Shown in pieces: positions 24,552 to 31,705 of a stretch of DNA of 32,679 nt (its first letter is position 1; each line of letters opens with the position of its first letter). The position numbers were made by a program, and so were the translations under genes. The notes beneath the pieces are model-generated. The model was not told where the DNA came from and searched no databases. It worked only from the letters and a program-made list of their open reading frames with translations. Source of the stretch: Chitinophaga pinensis (GTDB lineage: Bacteria > Bacteroidota > Bacteroidia > 2-12-FULL-35-15); contig CAMCUO010000032.1 in assembly GCA_945879015.1 (NCBI GenBank), forward strand, positions 1-32,679, in the 5' to 3' direction.

Positions 24552-24977
24552 ATGAAAAAATTTACACTCATTTTACTTCCGATAATTATCTTCTTTTGCT
24601 CTTTCACAAAACAAGATCCAATCAAAAAGGAAAATTTAATTCAACCACAAGAATTAGCAAATCTAATTGTTAATCCCAAAGCGGTGAAGCCAGTAATTTT
24701 TAATGTTGGCAATGTCGACCAAATTAAAGGTGCTATTAATATTGGTGCTTTAAATACGGATGAAGGAATGAAGAAATTTAAGTTTGAAGTCAGCAAAGTT
24801 ACAAAAGACAAACAAATAGTTGTTTATTGTGGTTGTTGTTCTTCAGATAATTGTCCGAATATTCGCCCAGCCATAAATTATCTTATTGATAATGGATATA
24901 AGAATGCTAAAGTGTTGAATATTCCAGTTGGGATAAAAGAAGATTGGGTACAGAAAGGATTTCCGGTTGAGAAATAG
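24552..24977 (+). CDS. Exported rhodanese-like protein with a Cys-rich active loop
   Basis: A 141-residue protein from ATG at 24552 (MKKFTLILLPIIIFFCSFTKQ), giving a clean signal peptide; the longer frame from a TTG at 24513 runs into repeat sequence and is rejected. A single rhodanese-like domain covers about 30-140. The active-site loop is VYCGCCSSDNCPNIRPA, with cysteines at 93, 95, 96 and 101, more than the one catalytic Cys usually seen. The ending VLNIPVGIKEDWVQKGFPVE matches the domain's last helix. It may carry sulfur, act in redox chemistry or bind metal outside the cytoplasm. It is convergent with the next gene, only 4 nt away. Confidence 0.75.
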   Translation: MKKFTLILLPIIIFFCSFTKQDPIKKENLIQPQELANLIVNPKAVKPVIFNVGNVDQIKGAINIGALNTDEGMKKFKFEVSKVTKDKQIVVYCGCCSSDNCPNIRPAINYLIDNGYKNAKVLNIPVGIKEDWVQKGFPVEK

Positions 24978-24981
24978 TTTG

Positions 24982-25602
24982 TTACATAAACTCTTCCAAC
25001 ACTCCCAATCCTTGTCTGATAACTTCAAATTCACCTTCGCTGCAATCAACAATTGTAGACGCTTCGTTGTTTCCATAACCTCCTGCAATCACAATATCAA
25101 CTATGTCTTTGTACTTTTCGTGAATCAATTCTGGGTCGGTAGTATATTCAATTATTTCATCATCATCGTGAACAGAAGTACTCATGATAGGATTTCCTAA
25201 TTGTTTTACAATTTCCAAACAAATCGTATTGTTTGGAATACGAATTCCTACGGTCTTCTTTTTACTCTTGAATAATTTTGGAACATTGTTGTTAGCTTCT
25301 AAAATAAAAGTAAAAGGACCAGGCAAAGCTTTTCTCATCACTTTGTAAATACCCGTGCTGATAGGTTTTGTGAAATCAGCTAAGTGACTTAAATCAGAGC
25401 ATACAAAAGAGAAATTTGCTTTTTCAGGATCAATACCTTTTATTTTGCAGACACGTTCAACAGCTCTTTGTTTGTTAATATCGCATCCAATTCCATAAAC
25501 TGTATCTGTAGGGTAAATTACTACACCACCATCTCGCAAGCATTTTACTACTTGTGCAATTTCATCGTAATTTGGTTTTTCTGGATTTATTCGCAGGAGC
25601 AT
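24982..25602 (-). CDS. YciO/YrdC/Sua5 family protein (L-threonylcarbamoyladenylate synthase-like)
   Basis: A 206-residue cytoplasmic protein with the YrdC fold and no C-terminal Sua5 domain. GGVVIYPTDTVYGIGCD and KTVGIRIPNN are the nucleotide and threonine-site segments, and NPIMSTSVH is also present. The stretch CKIKGIDPEKANFSFVCSDLSHLADF replaces the KxRp..P..vL segment of TsaC/Sua5 and resembles Escherichia coli YciO. YciO proteins are paralogues of the enzyme that starts t6A synthesis on tRNA and have weak or unclear activity, although automated annotation commonly calls them synthases. It lies downstream of the transaldolase gene, separated by a terminator-like repeat. Confidence 0.85.
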   Translation of the reverse strand: MLLRINPEKPNYDEIAQVVKCLRDGGVVIYPTDTVYGIGCDINKQRAVERVCKIKGIDPEKANFSFVCSDLSHLADFTKPISTGIYKVMRKALPGPFTFILEANNNVPKLFKSKKKTVGIRIPNNTICLEIVKQLGNPIMSTSVHDDDEIIEYTTDPELIHEKYKDIVDIVIAGGYGNNEASTIVDCSEGEFEVIRQGLGVLEEFM

Positions 25603-25608
25603 TTTTCA

Positions 25609-25702
25609 GTAGACAAAAGAAAAAGTAGACAAAAGAAAAAAAATAAAAAAGTAGACAATTATTTTAGACATTTTTTTTAATTGTCTACTGCCAACTGTCT
25701 AC
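25609..25702 (-). terminator. GTAGAC repeat cluster with a minus-strand terminator hairpin
   Basis: GTAGAC occurs at 25609, 25625 and 25651, and its complement GTCTAC at 25683 and 25697. GTAGACAATTA (25651-25661) and TAATTGTCTAC (25678-25688) form an 11-bp hairpin with a 16-nt loop; read on the minus strand it is followed by a long T-rich tract, so it probably ends the transaldolase transcript. The first two direct copies are 16 nt apart and identical over AGTAGACAAAAGAAAA. Confidence 0.7.
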
Positions 25703-25710
25703 TGAATTAA

Positions 25711-26358
25711 TTACTTTTTAGCGTCTGCCAAAAATTGTGCTAAACCGCTATCTGTTAAAGGATGTTTTAATAATGCAGTAATTGCACTTAATGGACAAGT
25801 TACAACATCTGCACCAATTTGTGCGCAGTTAATAATGTGCATTGGATGACGAACAGAAGCAGCTAAAATTTCTGTTTCATATCCATAGTTATCATATATC
25901 AAACGAATATCTTCTATCAAACGTAAGCCATCTGTTGAAACATCATCTAATCTTCCGATGAATGGAGAAACATACGATGCCCCTGCTTTTGCCGCTAACA
26001 ATGCTTGTCCGGCAGAAAACACCAACGTGCAATTTGTGCGAATTTTTTTATTTGAAAAATATTTTATTGCTTTAATACCATCTTTAATCATTGGAATTTT
26101 CACAACAATTTGTTTGTGCAATTTTGCTAATGCTTCGCCTTCCTTTACCATTCCAGCAAAGTCAGTAGAAATAACTTCAGCACTTACATCACCAGTTACA
26201 ATTTTACAGATATCGACATAATGTTTCAAGATATTTTTTTCTCCTTTAATTCCTTCTTTCGCCATCAAGGATGGGTTAGTAGTAACACCATCCAAAACTC
26301 CTAAGTCTTGTGCTTCTTTAATTTGTGCAAGGTTTGCTGTATCGATAAAAAATTTCAT
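25711..26358 (-). CDS. Transaldolase / fructose-6-phosphate aldolase family protein (small class)
   Basis: A 215-residue protein of the small decameric transaldolase/FSA class. The Schiff-base lysine is Lys87 (QIVVKIPM); DGVTTNPSL near the N-terminus and LAASVRHP near the end are conserved. At the position of Tyr131 of E. coli FsaA, the residue that favours aldolase activity, this protein has Phe133 (SPFIGRLDD), as in Bacillus-type transaldolases. I therefore infer transaldolase activity in the non-oxidative pentose phosphate pathway, although this type is often annotated as fructose-6-phosphate aldolase. Its leader contains the heptamer repeat, and a TATTTTTG -7 candidate lies further upstream. 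Confidence 0.92.
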   Translation of the reverse strand: MKFFIDTANLAQIKEAQDLGVLDGVTTNPSLMAKEGIKGEKNILKHYVDICKIVTGDVSAEVISTDFAGMVKEGEALAKLHKQIVVKIPMIKDGIKAIKYFSNKKIRTNCTLVFSAGQALLAAKAGASYVSPFIGRLDDVSTDGLRLIEDIRLIYDNYGYETEILAASVRHPMHIINCAQIGADVVTCPLSAITALLKHPLTDSGLAQFLADAKK

Positions 26359-26368
26359 AATTTATTTA

Positions 26369-26424
26369 GTTTAAGGTTGGAAAGTTTAAAGTTTAAGGTT
26401 TGTTTTATAATTAATACAAAAATA
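26369..26424 (-). promoter_or_regulatory. Transaldolase leader: heptamer repeats and candidate -7 box
   Basis: On the minus strand TATTTTTG (26424-26417) fits TAnnTTTG, about 58 nt before the ATG; no TTG sits at the right distance upstream. Between it and the gene, AAACCTT and AAACTTT units (26402-26369) form an imperfect heptamer repeat of the same type as at 16619. Confidence 0.5.
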
Positions 26425-26533
26425 GAAAGTATTACAAATGAAAAGAGCGATGTGGAAAAGTCTTAATAAGTAGATTAGAAAACACAGATTCGTAATATTC
26501 GTATAGATTAGTTATCTGTAAAAGAAAAAAGAA

Positions 26534-26629
26534 GGGGTAAGCTACCTCTAGCACAGCGCTCAACCTAGTACCTTTGCTTGCTTCCGCACCTGGAGGGTTA
26601 AAGGGAGCTGCTTGTAAAGGACTTACCCC
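26534..26629 (-). ncRNA. ffs: Signal recognition particle RNA, small bacterial type (4.5S)
   Basis: Read on the minus strand, the ends GGGGTAAG and CTTACCCC pair perfectly, enclosing about 80 nt. The apex carries the Ffh-binding domain IV signature: CAGG, then TGC-GGAA-GCA (a GGAA tetraloop on a 3-bp stem), then AGCA. The usual closing stem is UCC/GGA; here the pairs are UGC/GCA, a compensated change. Length of about 96 nt means no Alu domain, as in most Gram-negative bacteria. TACTTTCG, close to the TAnnTTTG -7 box, lies a few bases before the first G. The ends are set by the terminal stem and may be off by a few nt. Confidence 0.93.
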
Positions 26630-26682
26630 AACGCGAAAGTACGAATTTTTTTAATCTGAAAAGAAAATTTCTTTAAAGAATG

Positions 26683-26804
26683 TCGTTGCGAGTCCCGCAT
26701 TTTCACGGGATGTGGCAATCCCTCACGATGAGTACTAGCATTACGATTATGGAAGAGATTGCCACATCCCGTCCCGATGCTCGGGCCGTGACCCGCAATG
26801 ACGA
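26683..26804. repeat. BIME/REP-like palindromic element, about 120 bp
   Basis: A perfect 15-bp inverted repeat, CGGGATGTGGCAATC (26706-26720) and its complement (26757-26771), is nested in outer arms that also match imperfectly (TCGTTGCGAGTCCCG against CGTGACCCGCAATGACGA). A GTCCCGATGCTCGGGCC hairpin lies inside the right arm. It is more GC-rich than its surroundings and sits between the SRP RNA gene and the divergent glycosyltransferase gene. The CATTGCG...GGCAATC theme is, from memory, widespread in environmental genomes. Confidence 0.85.
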
Positions 26805-26883
26805 TACTGATCTTGTTTTCGGTCTACTTTTCTAGTCCTGTTAAAAAAGCTTAATACAATCGTACGAATTAATATTTTGTCTA

Positions 26884-26891
26884 TATATTTG
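26884..26891 (+). promoter_or_regulatory. TATATTTG -7-like octamer directly before the glycosyltransferase start
   Basis: Same octamer as at rpmB and rpmG, ending 6 nt before the ATG at 26898, so a start site at the usual distance would give a leaderless mRNA. No TTG is found near -33, so this may be chance. Confidence 0.3.
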
Positions 26892-26897
26892 CCAAGT

Positions 26898-27848
26898 ATG
26901 AACATTTCAGTTGTAATACCTTTATATAACGAAGAAGAATCTCTACCCGAATTGTGTGAATGGATTGATAGGGTGATGACTACTTTTTCTTATTCGTATG
27001 AAATTATCTTGATTGATGATGGCTCCAGAGATAAATCCTGGACTGTGATTGAAGCACTTTCTGCAAAAAATACTAATATAAGAGCCATTAAATTCCGAAG
27101 AAATTATGGTAAATCGGCTGCATTAAATGTTGGATTCGAAGCTGTTCAAGGTGATGTAGTTATTACTATGGATGCTGATTTACAGGATTCTCCTGATGAA
27201 ATCCCGGATTTATATAAAATGATTGCTGTTGACGGACTGGATTTAGTTTCAGGCTGGAAGCAAAAACGGTATGATCCAATTTCCAAAACTATTCCAACTA
27301 AATTATTTAATTGGGCTACTCGAAAAGCAAGTGGAATTAATAATCTACATGATTTTAATTGTGGTTTAAAAGCATATAGCAACGCTGTTGTAAAAAACAT
27401 TGAAGTGTACGGTGAAATGCATCGTTATATTCCTGTTATAGCTAAATGGGCAGGTTTTACAAAGATAGAGGAGAAGGTTGTTCAGCATCGTGAACGAAAA
27501 TATGGAGTTACTAAATTTGGTTTAGAGCGCTTTATTAATGGGTTTTTGGACTTAATGTCTATCACTTTTGTTTCTAAATTCGGAAAACGGCCAATGCATA
27601 TTTTTGGTTTTTGGGGAACTTTGTCTTTCGTTATGGGTGGCGGACTCTCCTTATATCTAATTATCGAAAAAGTTTATAAATCGGCTTACGCAATTCCTAC
27701 ACGCGATGTCACTGATAAGCCTTTGTTTTACCTTGCTTTGGTTGCTATGATAATTGGTACTCAACTATTCCTTGCAGGGTTTATTGGCGAACTTATTTCC
27801 CGCAGTTCTTCCGATAGAAATAAATATCAAATAGAAAAACGGCTGTAG
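26898..27848 (+). CDS. Family 2 glycosyltransferase, DPM1/GtrB type with C-terminal membrane segments
   Basis: A 316-residue protein from the ATG at 26898 (MNISVVIPLYNEEESLPEL), the conserved family start; the frame also reads upstream to a TTG at 26877. The GT-A domain shows LIDDGSRDKSW, then NYGKSAALNVGFE and the metal-binding MDADLQDSPDEIP. Two hydrophobic segments at about 235-258 and 272-297 anchor the C-terminus, as in bactoprenol glucosyltransferases (GtrB, YkcC type). Such enzymes transfer a sugar from a nucleotide donor to polyprenyl phosphate to supply surface glycan modification. No flippase or Gtr partner is adjacent. It stands alone and is convergent with the methyltransferase gene. 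Confidence 0.9.
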   Translation: MNISVVIPLYNEEESLPELCEWIDRVMTTFSYSYEIILIDDGSRDKSWTVIEALSAKNTNIRAIKFRRNYGKSAALNVGFEAVQGDVVITMDADLQDSPDEIPDLYKMIAVDGLDLVSGWKQKRYDPISKTIPTKLFNWATRKASGINNLHDFNCGLKAYSNAVVKNIEVYGEMHRYIPVIAKWAGFTKIEEKVVQHRERKYGVTKFGLERFINGFLDLMSITFVSKFGKRPMHIFGFWGTLSFVMGGGLSLYLIIEKVYKSAYAIPTRDVTDKPLFYLALVAMIIGTQLFLAGFIGELISRSSSDRNKYQIEKRL

Positions 27849-27882
27849 TCATTGTTATTTATTTAATCTTATAGCAACAAAC

Positions 27883-28596
27883 TTATTTGTAGATTAAAAA
27901 TAGGGTAGGGCGTTTTGCAATATCAGGAATTTGTTTTTTCCATTCTCCAATACTTTTTGTTTTAATAAATTCTGTAGCGAGTGTAATGTCACATGCTATG
28001 CACAATCTTGTTTTAGGCTCACAATTCGATAGAATATCTTCGAGAATGTGCATATTTCGATAAGGTGTTTCAATAAATAATTGTGTTTGACTTTTATTGT
28101 AAACAAGTTTTTCTAATTCTTTTATTTTCTTAATTCTTTCTCCTCTTTCTTTTGGAAGATAACCATTGAAAGCAAAACTTTGTCCGTTAAATCCAGAAGC
28201 CATTAATCCCAATAGAATAGAAGAGGGACCAACCAAAGGAATTACTTGAATGTTGTTTAAATGTGCTAATCGAACAACTTCTGAGCCTGGATCAGCAACT
28301 CCAGGACAACCAGCTTCTGAAATAACTCCAATATTTTTTCCTTCCTGAATAGCATTTAAATACGTAGAAATCTCAATAGGCTTAGTATGTTGATTTAAAG
28401 AGTGTAAAATAATTTCTTGCAAAGGCTTTTTAATTCCCAACCTTTTCAAGTAATGTCTAGCCGTTTTTTCGTTTTCAACTATGTATTCATCAATAGTGTT
28501 TATCAGCATATTGATTTTAGTAGGAATGACTTCAGCCGTTTCAGCATTTTCGCCGAGGGTAGTAGGAATTAAATAGAGGATGCCTTTTGTAGTCAT
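27883..28596 (-). CDS. SAM-dependent methyltransferase, tetrapyrrole methylase / RsmI-like family
   Basis: A 237-residue protein from ATG at 28596 (MTTKGILYLIPTTLGENAET); an earlier in-frame ATG at 28644 would overlap the preceding gene and is rejected. It carries EAGCPGVADPGSEVVRLA and the PLVGPSSILLGLMASGFNGQSFAFNGYLP motif of the family that includes RsmI, the 16S rRNA C1402 2'-O-methyltransferase. It differs from classical RsmI at the start (LIPTTLGE in place of LVPTPIGN) and in having ENEKTARHYLKRLG, so it is the second, Bacteroidota-type paralogue with unproven target. It begins 14 nt after the phosphatase gene and is probably in the same operon. Confidence 0.88.
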   Translation of the reverse strand: MTTKGILYLIPTTLGENAETAEVIPTKINMLINTIDEYIVENEKTARHYLKRLGIKKPLQEIILHSLNQHTKPIEISTYLNAIQEGKNIGVISEAGCPGVADPGSEVVRLAHLNNIQVIPLVGPSSILLGLMASGFNGQSFAFNGYLPKERGERIKKIKELEKLVYNKSQTQLFIETPYRNMHILEDILSNCEPKTRLCIACDITLATEFIKTKSIGEWKKQIPDIAKRPTLFLIYK

Positions 28597-28610
28597 TTGA
28601 ATATTGTAAA

Positions 28611-29072
28611 TTATTTTTGGAGCGTTACAACAATGGTATCGCAAGCAGTATCTAATAAATCAAAAACAGTTTGAAACCCTTCTTCGCCACCAAAATAAGG
28701 ATCTGGTACCGCCATATTTGATCTGGGATGAATTCTGTTTAAAATAAGTTCTACTTTTTCAATATCTTTTTTGTTTCTTGCTAATTCTATAACGTTTGCA
28801 TAATTGGAACTATCCATTACAAAAATTGTATCGAATTGATCAAAATCGGATACTTTAAATTGTCTTGCCTTTAATTTAGAAACATCAACTCCGTTTTTTA
28901 ATGCATTGGCTACAGTTCGTTTATCGGGATGTTCACCTATATGATAATTTGATGTTCCCGCAGAGTCAATAAAAACAGGTATGCCAAGTTTGTTTGTTTT
29001 ATCTCTTAAAATGCCTTCAGCAAGGGGCGAGCGACAAATGTTTCCAAGGCAAACCATTAAAATTTTTTGCAT
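28611..29072 (-). CDS. Low-molecular-weight protein-tyrosine phosphatase
   Basis: A 153-residue cytoplasmic protein of usual length. The P-loop VCLGNICRS holds the nucleophile Cys8, with Arg14 and Ser15, and the general acid is Asp124 in VPDPYFGG. Catalysis should be intact. The family removes phosphate from tyrosine or, in some members, arginine; in Bacteroidota it sometimes sits with capsule kinases, but no tyrosine kinase is near here. It starts 6 nt after the chimeric sensor gene and is followed by the methyltransferase gene, forming a three-gene minus-strand unit. Confidence 0.95.
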   Translation of the reverse strand: MQKILMVCLGNICRSPLAEGILRDKTNKLGIPVFIDSAGTSNYHIGEHPDKRTVANALKNGVDVSKLKARQFKVSDFDQFDTIFVMDSSNYANVIELARNKKDIEKVELILNRIHPRSNMAVPDPYFGGEEGFQTVFDLLDTACDTIVVTLQK

Positions 29073-29078
29073 GAGAAA

Positions 29079-30056
29079 TTAATCTTTTAATGGCTTGAAA
29101 TTGAGAATATAGTATTTGCCTGGAGTATCAATGCGTTCAATTGTACCATTTAATTGAATCGCCAAAATTTTAATTAATTCTAAACCAAGTGTTGAATTCA
29201 TTGAGGACAATAACTTGCTATCGTAGCCTTTTGCATTATCGCCAATAATAATTGAATATTCTTCATCTGCTGAAATCTTTTTTAATATGATTTCAATTTG
29301 TCCGTTTTCTACATCTTTAAATGCATATTTAAATGAGTTGGAAATTATCTCATTTAACAACAAACCTAATGCCCAAATGTTACCTTTAAGATCTTCCGAT
29401 AGCGAAGTAATATTGGAATTGCTGATATATTTCATATCAGTTACTCTAAGCAATATTTGATTTTTTAAAACCAACAAACCTCTATTTGTTCCTATCCACA
29501 ATATATTTCGACTATCCTTTTTATAGCAATTAACTTCGAAAGTTTTTAAAGTATCACCTTTAATATGTAAAACTTCAAATCGCTTTCCATTAAATTTTAT
29601 AATATGATTATCTATTCCAATAATAGAATTATTATTATCATCTGTAACAATAAATTTAATTTTGCTTCCTGAAAATTTAGTTTTTGTCCAATCAAAATTT
29701 GCGGAAAATTTTTGACCATCAAAGTGACACAGTTCTCCGTTTTGATTTCCAATTATTAGTCCACGAGATGCATCTTCTGATACAGATGTAATTATTTGGC
29801 CGCACAGACCATCTTTTTCTTCATAGGTTTTGAATTCTTTTCCATCAAAACGACATAATCCTCCTCCAGCAGTTCCAATCCATAGATATCCTCTGCTATC
29901 TTCATAGATACAATTTATTTCAGATTGGGATAAGCCATCTTCTAAAGAGTAATTACGAAAATTATATAATTGGGCTTTTACTGGAAGTGCAGAAAATAGC
30001 AAAAGCAAGGATGCAGCTAGTATAGATGCCGGCCTTTTGATTAGTGCTATTTTCAT
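29079..30056 (-). CDS. Chimeric short sensor: signal peptide and propeller blades joined to a histidine-kinase ATPase domain
   Basis: A 325-residue open frame. Residues 1-29 are a signal peptide (cut near VKAQ). Residues 30-228 hold about five two-component-regulator propeller repeats (DSRGYLWIGTAGGGLCRFDG, SRNILWIGTNRGL, LKGNIW). At about residue 229 (nt 29372) the sequence changes without linker to a HATPase domain: N box LGLLLNEIISNSFKYAF, G1-like GDNAKGYD (Ala where Gly is usual) and STLGLELIKILAIQLNG. Full-length relatives have some 10-14 blades or more, a Y_Y_Y domain, a membrane helix and a phosphoacceptor domain between these parts; all are missing. With no membrane segment the ATPase part would be exported. 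The gene looks like an in-frame internal deletion remnant, or an assembly join. Kinase activity is not expected. Confidence 0.8.
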   Translation of the reverse strand: MKIALIKRPASILAASLLLLFSALPVKAQLYNFRNYSLEDGLSQSEINCIYEDSRGYLWIGTAGGGLCRFDGKEFKTYEEKDGLCGQIITSVSEDASRGLIIGNQNGELCHFDGQKFSANFDWTKTKFSGSKIKFIVTDDNNNSIIGIDNHIIKFNGKRFEVLHIKGDTLKTFEVNCYKKDSRNILWIGTNRGLLVLKNQILLRVTDMKYISNSNITSLSEDLKGNIWALGLLLNEIISNSFKYAFKDVENGQIEIILKKISADEEYSIIIGDNAKGYDSKLLSSMNSTLGLELIKILAIQLNGTIERIDTPGKYYILNFKPLKD

Positions 30057-30069
30057 TGCGAAATAGTTT

Positions 30070-30109
30070 TTAAAAAAAAATAGGAATCAGATAAATTTAC
30101 TGATTCCTA
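30070..30109 (-). terminator. dnaA terminator
   Basis: TAGGAATCAG (30081-30090) and CTGATTCCTA (30100-30109) form a perfect 10-bp stem with a 9-nt loop, 27 nt past the dnaA stop on the minus strand; on that strand it is followed by an uninterrupted T run. Confidence 0.9.
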
Positions 30110-30135
30110 ATTTTAGTTTAGAGAGTTTTAGATTT

Positions 30136-31569
30136 TTATTGGATGCTTATTTTTTTGTTCAATTCTTCAATATAGTTCTTGAAACGCTTATCGGTATCCA
30201 TTAAATTGTTGACCGTACGACAAGCATGTAAAACCGTTGCATGATCTTTCCCACCACAATGCAATCCAATCGTTGCCAATGATGATTTTGTCATACTCTT
30301 AGCAAAATACATTGCTATTTGACGCGCTTGAACTACTTCACGTTTACGTGTTTTTGATTTTAATAATTCAAGTGGTAAGTCGAAGTAATCACAAACTACT
30401 TTTTGTATGTAATCAATCGATACTTCACGAGCGGTATTTTTTACGAATTTATCAATCATTTGTTTCGCTAGTTCCATAGTGATTGCTTTTTTGTTCATTG
30501 ACGACTGAGCCAATAATGAAATAAGAGCACCTTCTAATTCACGAACATTTGTTGTAATACTATAAGCTAAGTATTCAATTACTTCTTTTGGAAGATCTAA
30601 TCCATCAGCATATACTTTTTTCTCAAGGATAGCGATACGAGTTTCTAATCCAGGTGTTTGTAAATCTGCAGCTAAGCCCCATTTAAAACGCGACAATAAT
30701 CTTTGCTCAAATCCTTGTAATTCTACAGGTGCCTTATCAGCTGTTAAAACCAATTGTTTACCTGTTTGGTGCAAGTGATTGAAAATGTGGAAGAATACAT
30801 CTTGTGTTTTTTCTTTCCCTGCAAAATATTGTACATCATCAATAATTAATACATCAATCATTTGATAGAAATGAACAAAATCATTTTGGTTGTTATTTCT
30901 TACTGAGTCGATATATTGTTGAGTGAATTTTTCTGAAGAAACATAAAGTACTGTTTTATTAGGAAATTCATTTTTAATTTGAATTCCAATAGCATGAGCC
31001 AAATGTGTTTTCCCTAAACCTACACCACCATAAATCAATAAAGGATTAAATGCTGTTCCACCTGGTTTGCTCGCAACAGCAAAACCTGCTGAACGAGCTA
31101 AACGGTTACAATCACCTTCTACTAAATTTTCAAATGAATAATTAGCATTTAATTGTGATTCAACATTTACCTTTTTTAATCCTGGAATAATGAATGGGTT
31201 ACGAATGCTGTTTTGATTTAAATCAATTGGCATTGAAACAGAAGGATTTTTTAATTCCTTTTTGTTTGTAGTAGGTATTTTTACTGTATACGGTTTTGAA
31301 CTATTATTATAGTTATTCTCCATAATAATGCTGTATTCTAATCTTCCTTCAGAACCCAATTCTTTTTTAATTGTTTTCTTTAATAAGGTAATATAGTGCT
31401 CTTCTAACCATTCGTAGAAAAATTGACTAGGAACTTGTATCGTTAATACATTAGAACTTAACTTGATTGGTTTTATTGGTTCGAACCATGTTTTAAAACT
31501 TTGTGAACTTACATTGTCTTTAATTATTCCCAGACAACTCTCCCATACTTTAGTAAATGCTTTCTCCAT
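30136..31569 (-). CDS. dnaA: Chromosomal replication initiator protein DnaA
   Basis: A 477-residue protein of usual length. Domain I covers about 1-85 (WESCLGIIKDNVSSQSFKTWFEPI), domain II is a short Asn/Lys-rich linker, and domain III is the AAA+ core with Walker A GGVGLGKTH (181-189), Walker B LIIDDVQYF (241-249) and the sensor region LSRFKWGL. Domain IV ends with the DNA-binding signature CGGKDHATVLHACRTV. It opens melted DNA at oriC. No run of TTATNCACA boxes was seen in the 136-nt upstream gap or near the gene, so the origin is probably elsewhere, as is common in Bacteroidota. dnaN and recF are not adjacent. Confidence 0.98.
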   Translation of the reverse strand: MEKAFTKVWESCLGIIKDNVSSQSFKTWFEPIKPIKLSSNVLTIQVPSQFFYEWLEEHYITLLKKTIKKELGSEGRLEYSIIMENNYNNSSKPYTVKIPTTNKKELKNPSVSMPIDLNQNSIRNPFIIPGLKKVNVESQLNANYSFENLVEGDCNRLARSAGFAVASKPGGTAFNPLLIYGGVGLGKTHLAHAIGIQIKNEFPNKTVLYVSSEKFTQQYIDSVRNNNQNDFVHFYQMIDVLIIDDVQYFAGKEKTQDVFFHIFNHLHQTGKQLVLTADKAPVELQGFEQRLLSRFKWGLAADLQTPGLETRIAILEKKVYADGLDLPKEVIEYLAYSITTNVRELEGALISLLAQSSMNKKAITMELAKQMIDKFVKNTAREVSIDYIQKVVCDYFDLPLELLKSKTRKREVVQARQIAMYFAKSMTKSSLATIGLHCGGKDHATVLHACRTVNNLMDTDKRFKNYIEELNKKISIQ

Positions 31570-31705
31570 GCTAATCCGTAATTATATATATGTTGAACTT
31601 CTTGTTTTCTTCTTTAAAACCCCTGTTTTCAGGTATTACGCTGTAAATATATAGAACTTTACCAAAGTTACATCATTTATGATGAAAAAAAAGTTAAAAA
31701 TATTT

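Noticed and set aside
25609..25702. CRISPR-like array of GTAGAC repeats
   Set aside because: Repeats are only 6-16 bp, spacing is irregular and two copies are inverted; it forms a terminator hairpin.
29079..30056. Ordinary hybrid two-component sensor kinase
   Set aside because: It lacks the membrane helix, the phosphoacceptor domain and most of the propeller, so a functional kinase is not supported.
31570..31705. Possible oriC next to dnaA
   Set aside because: The 136-nt gap is AT-rich but shows no TTATNCACA-type DnaA boxes, and dnaN is not adjacent.
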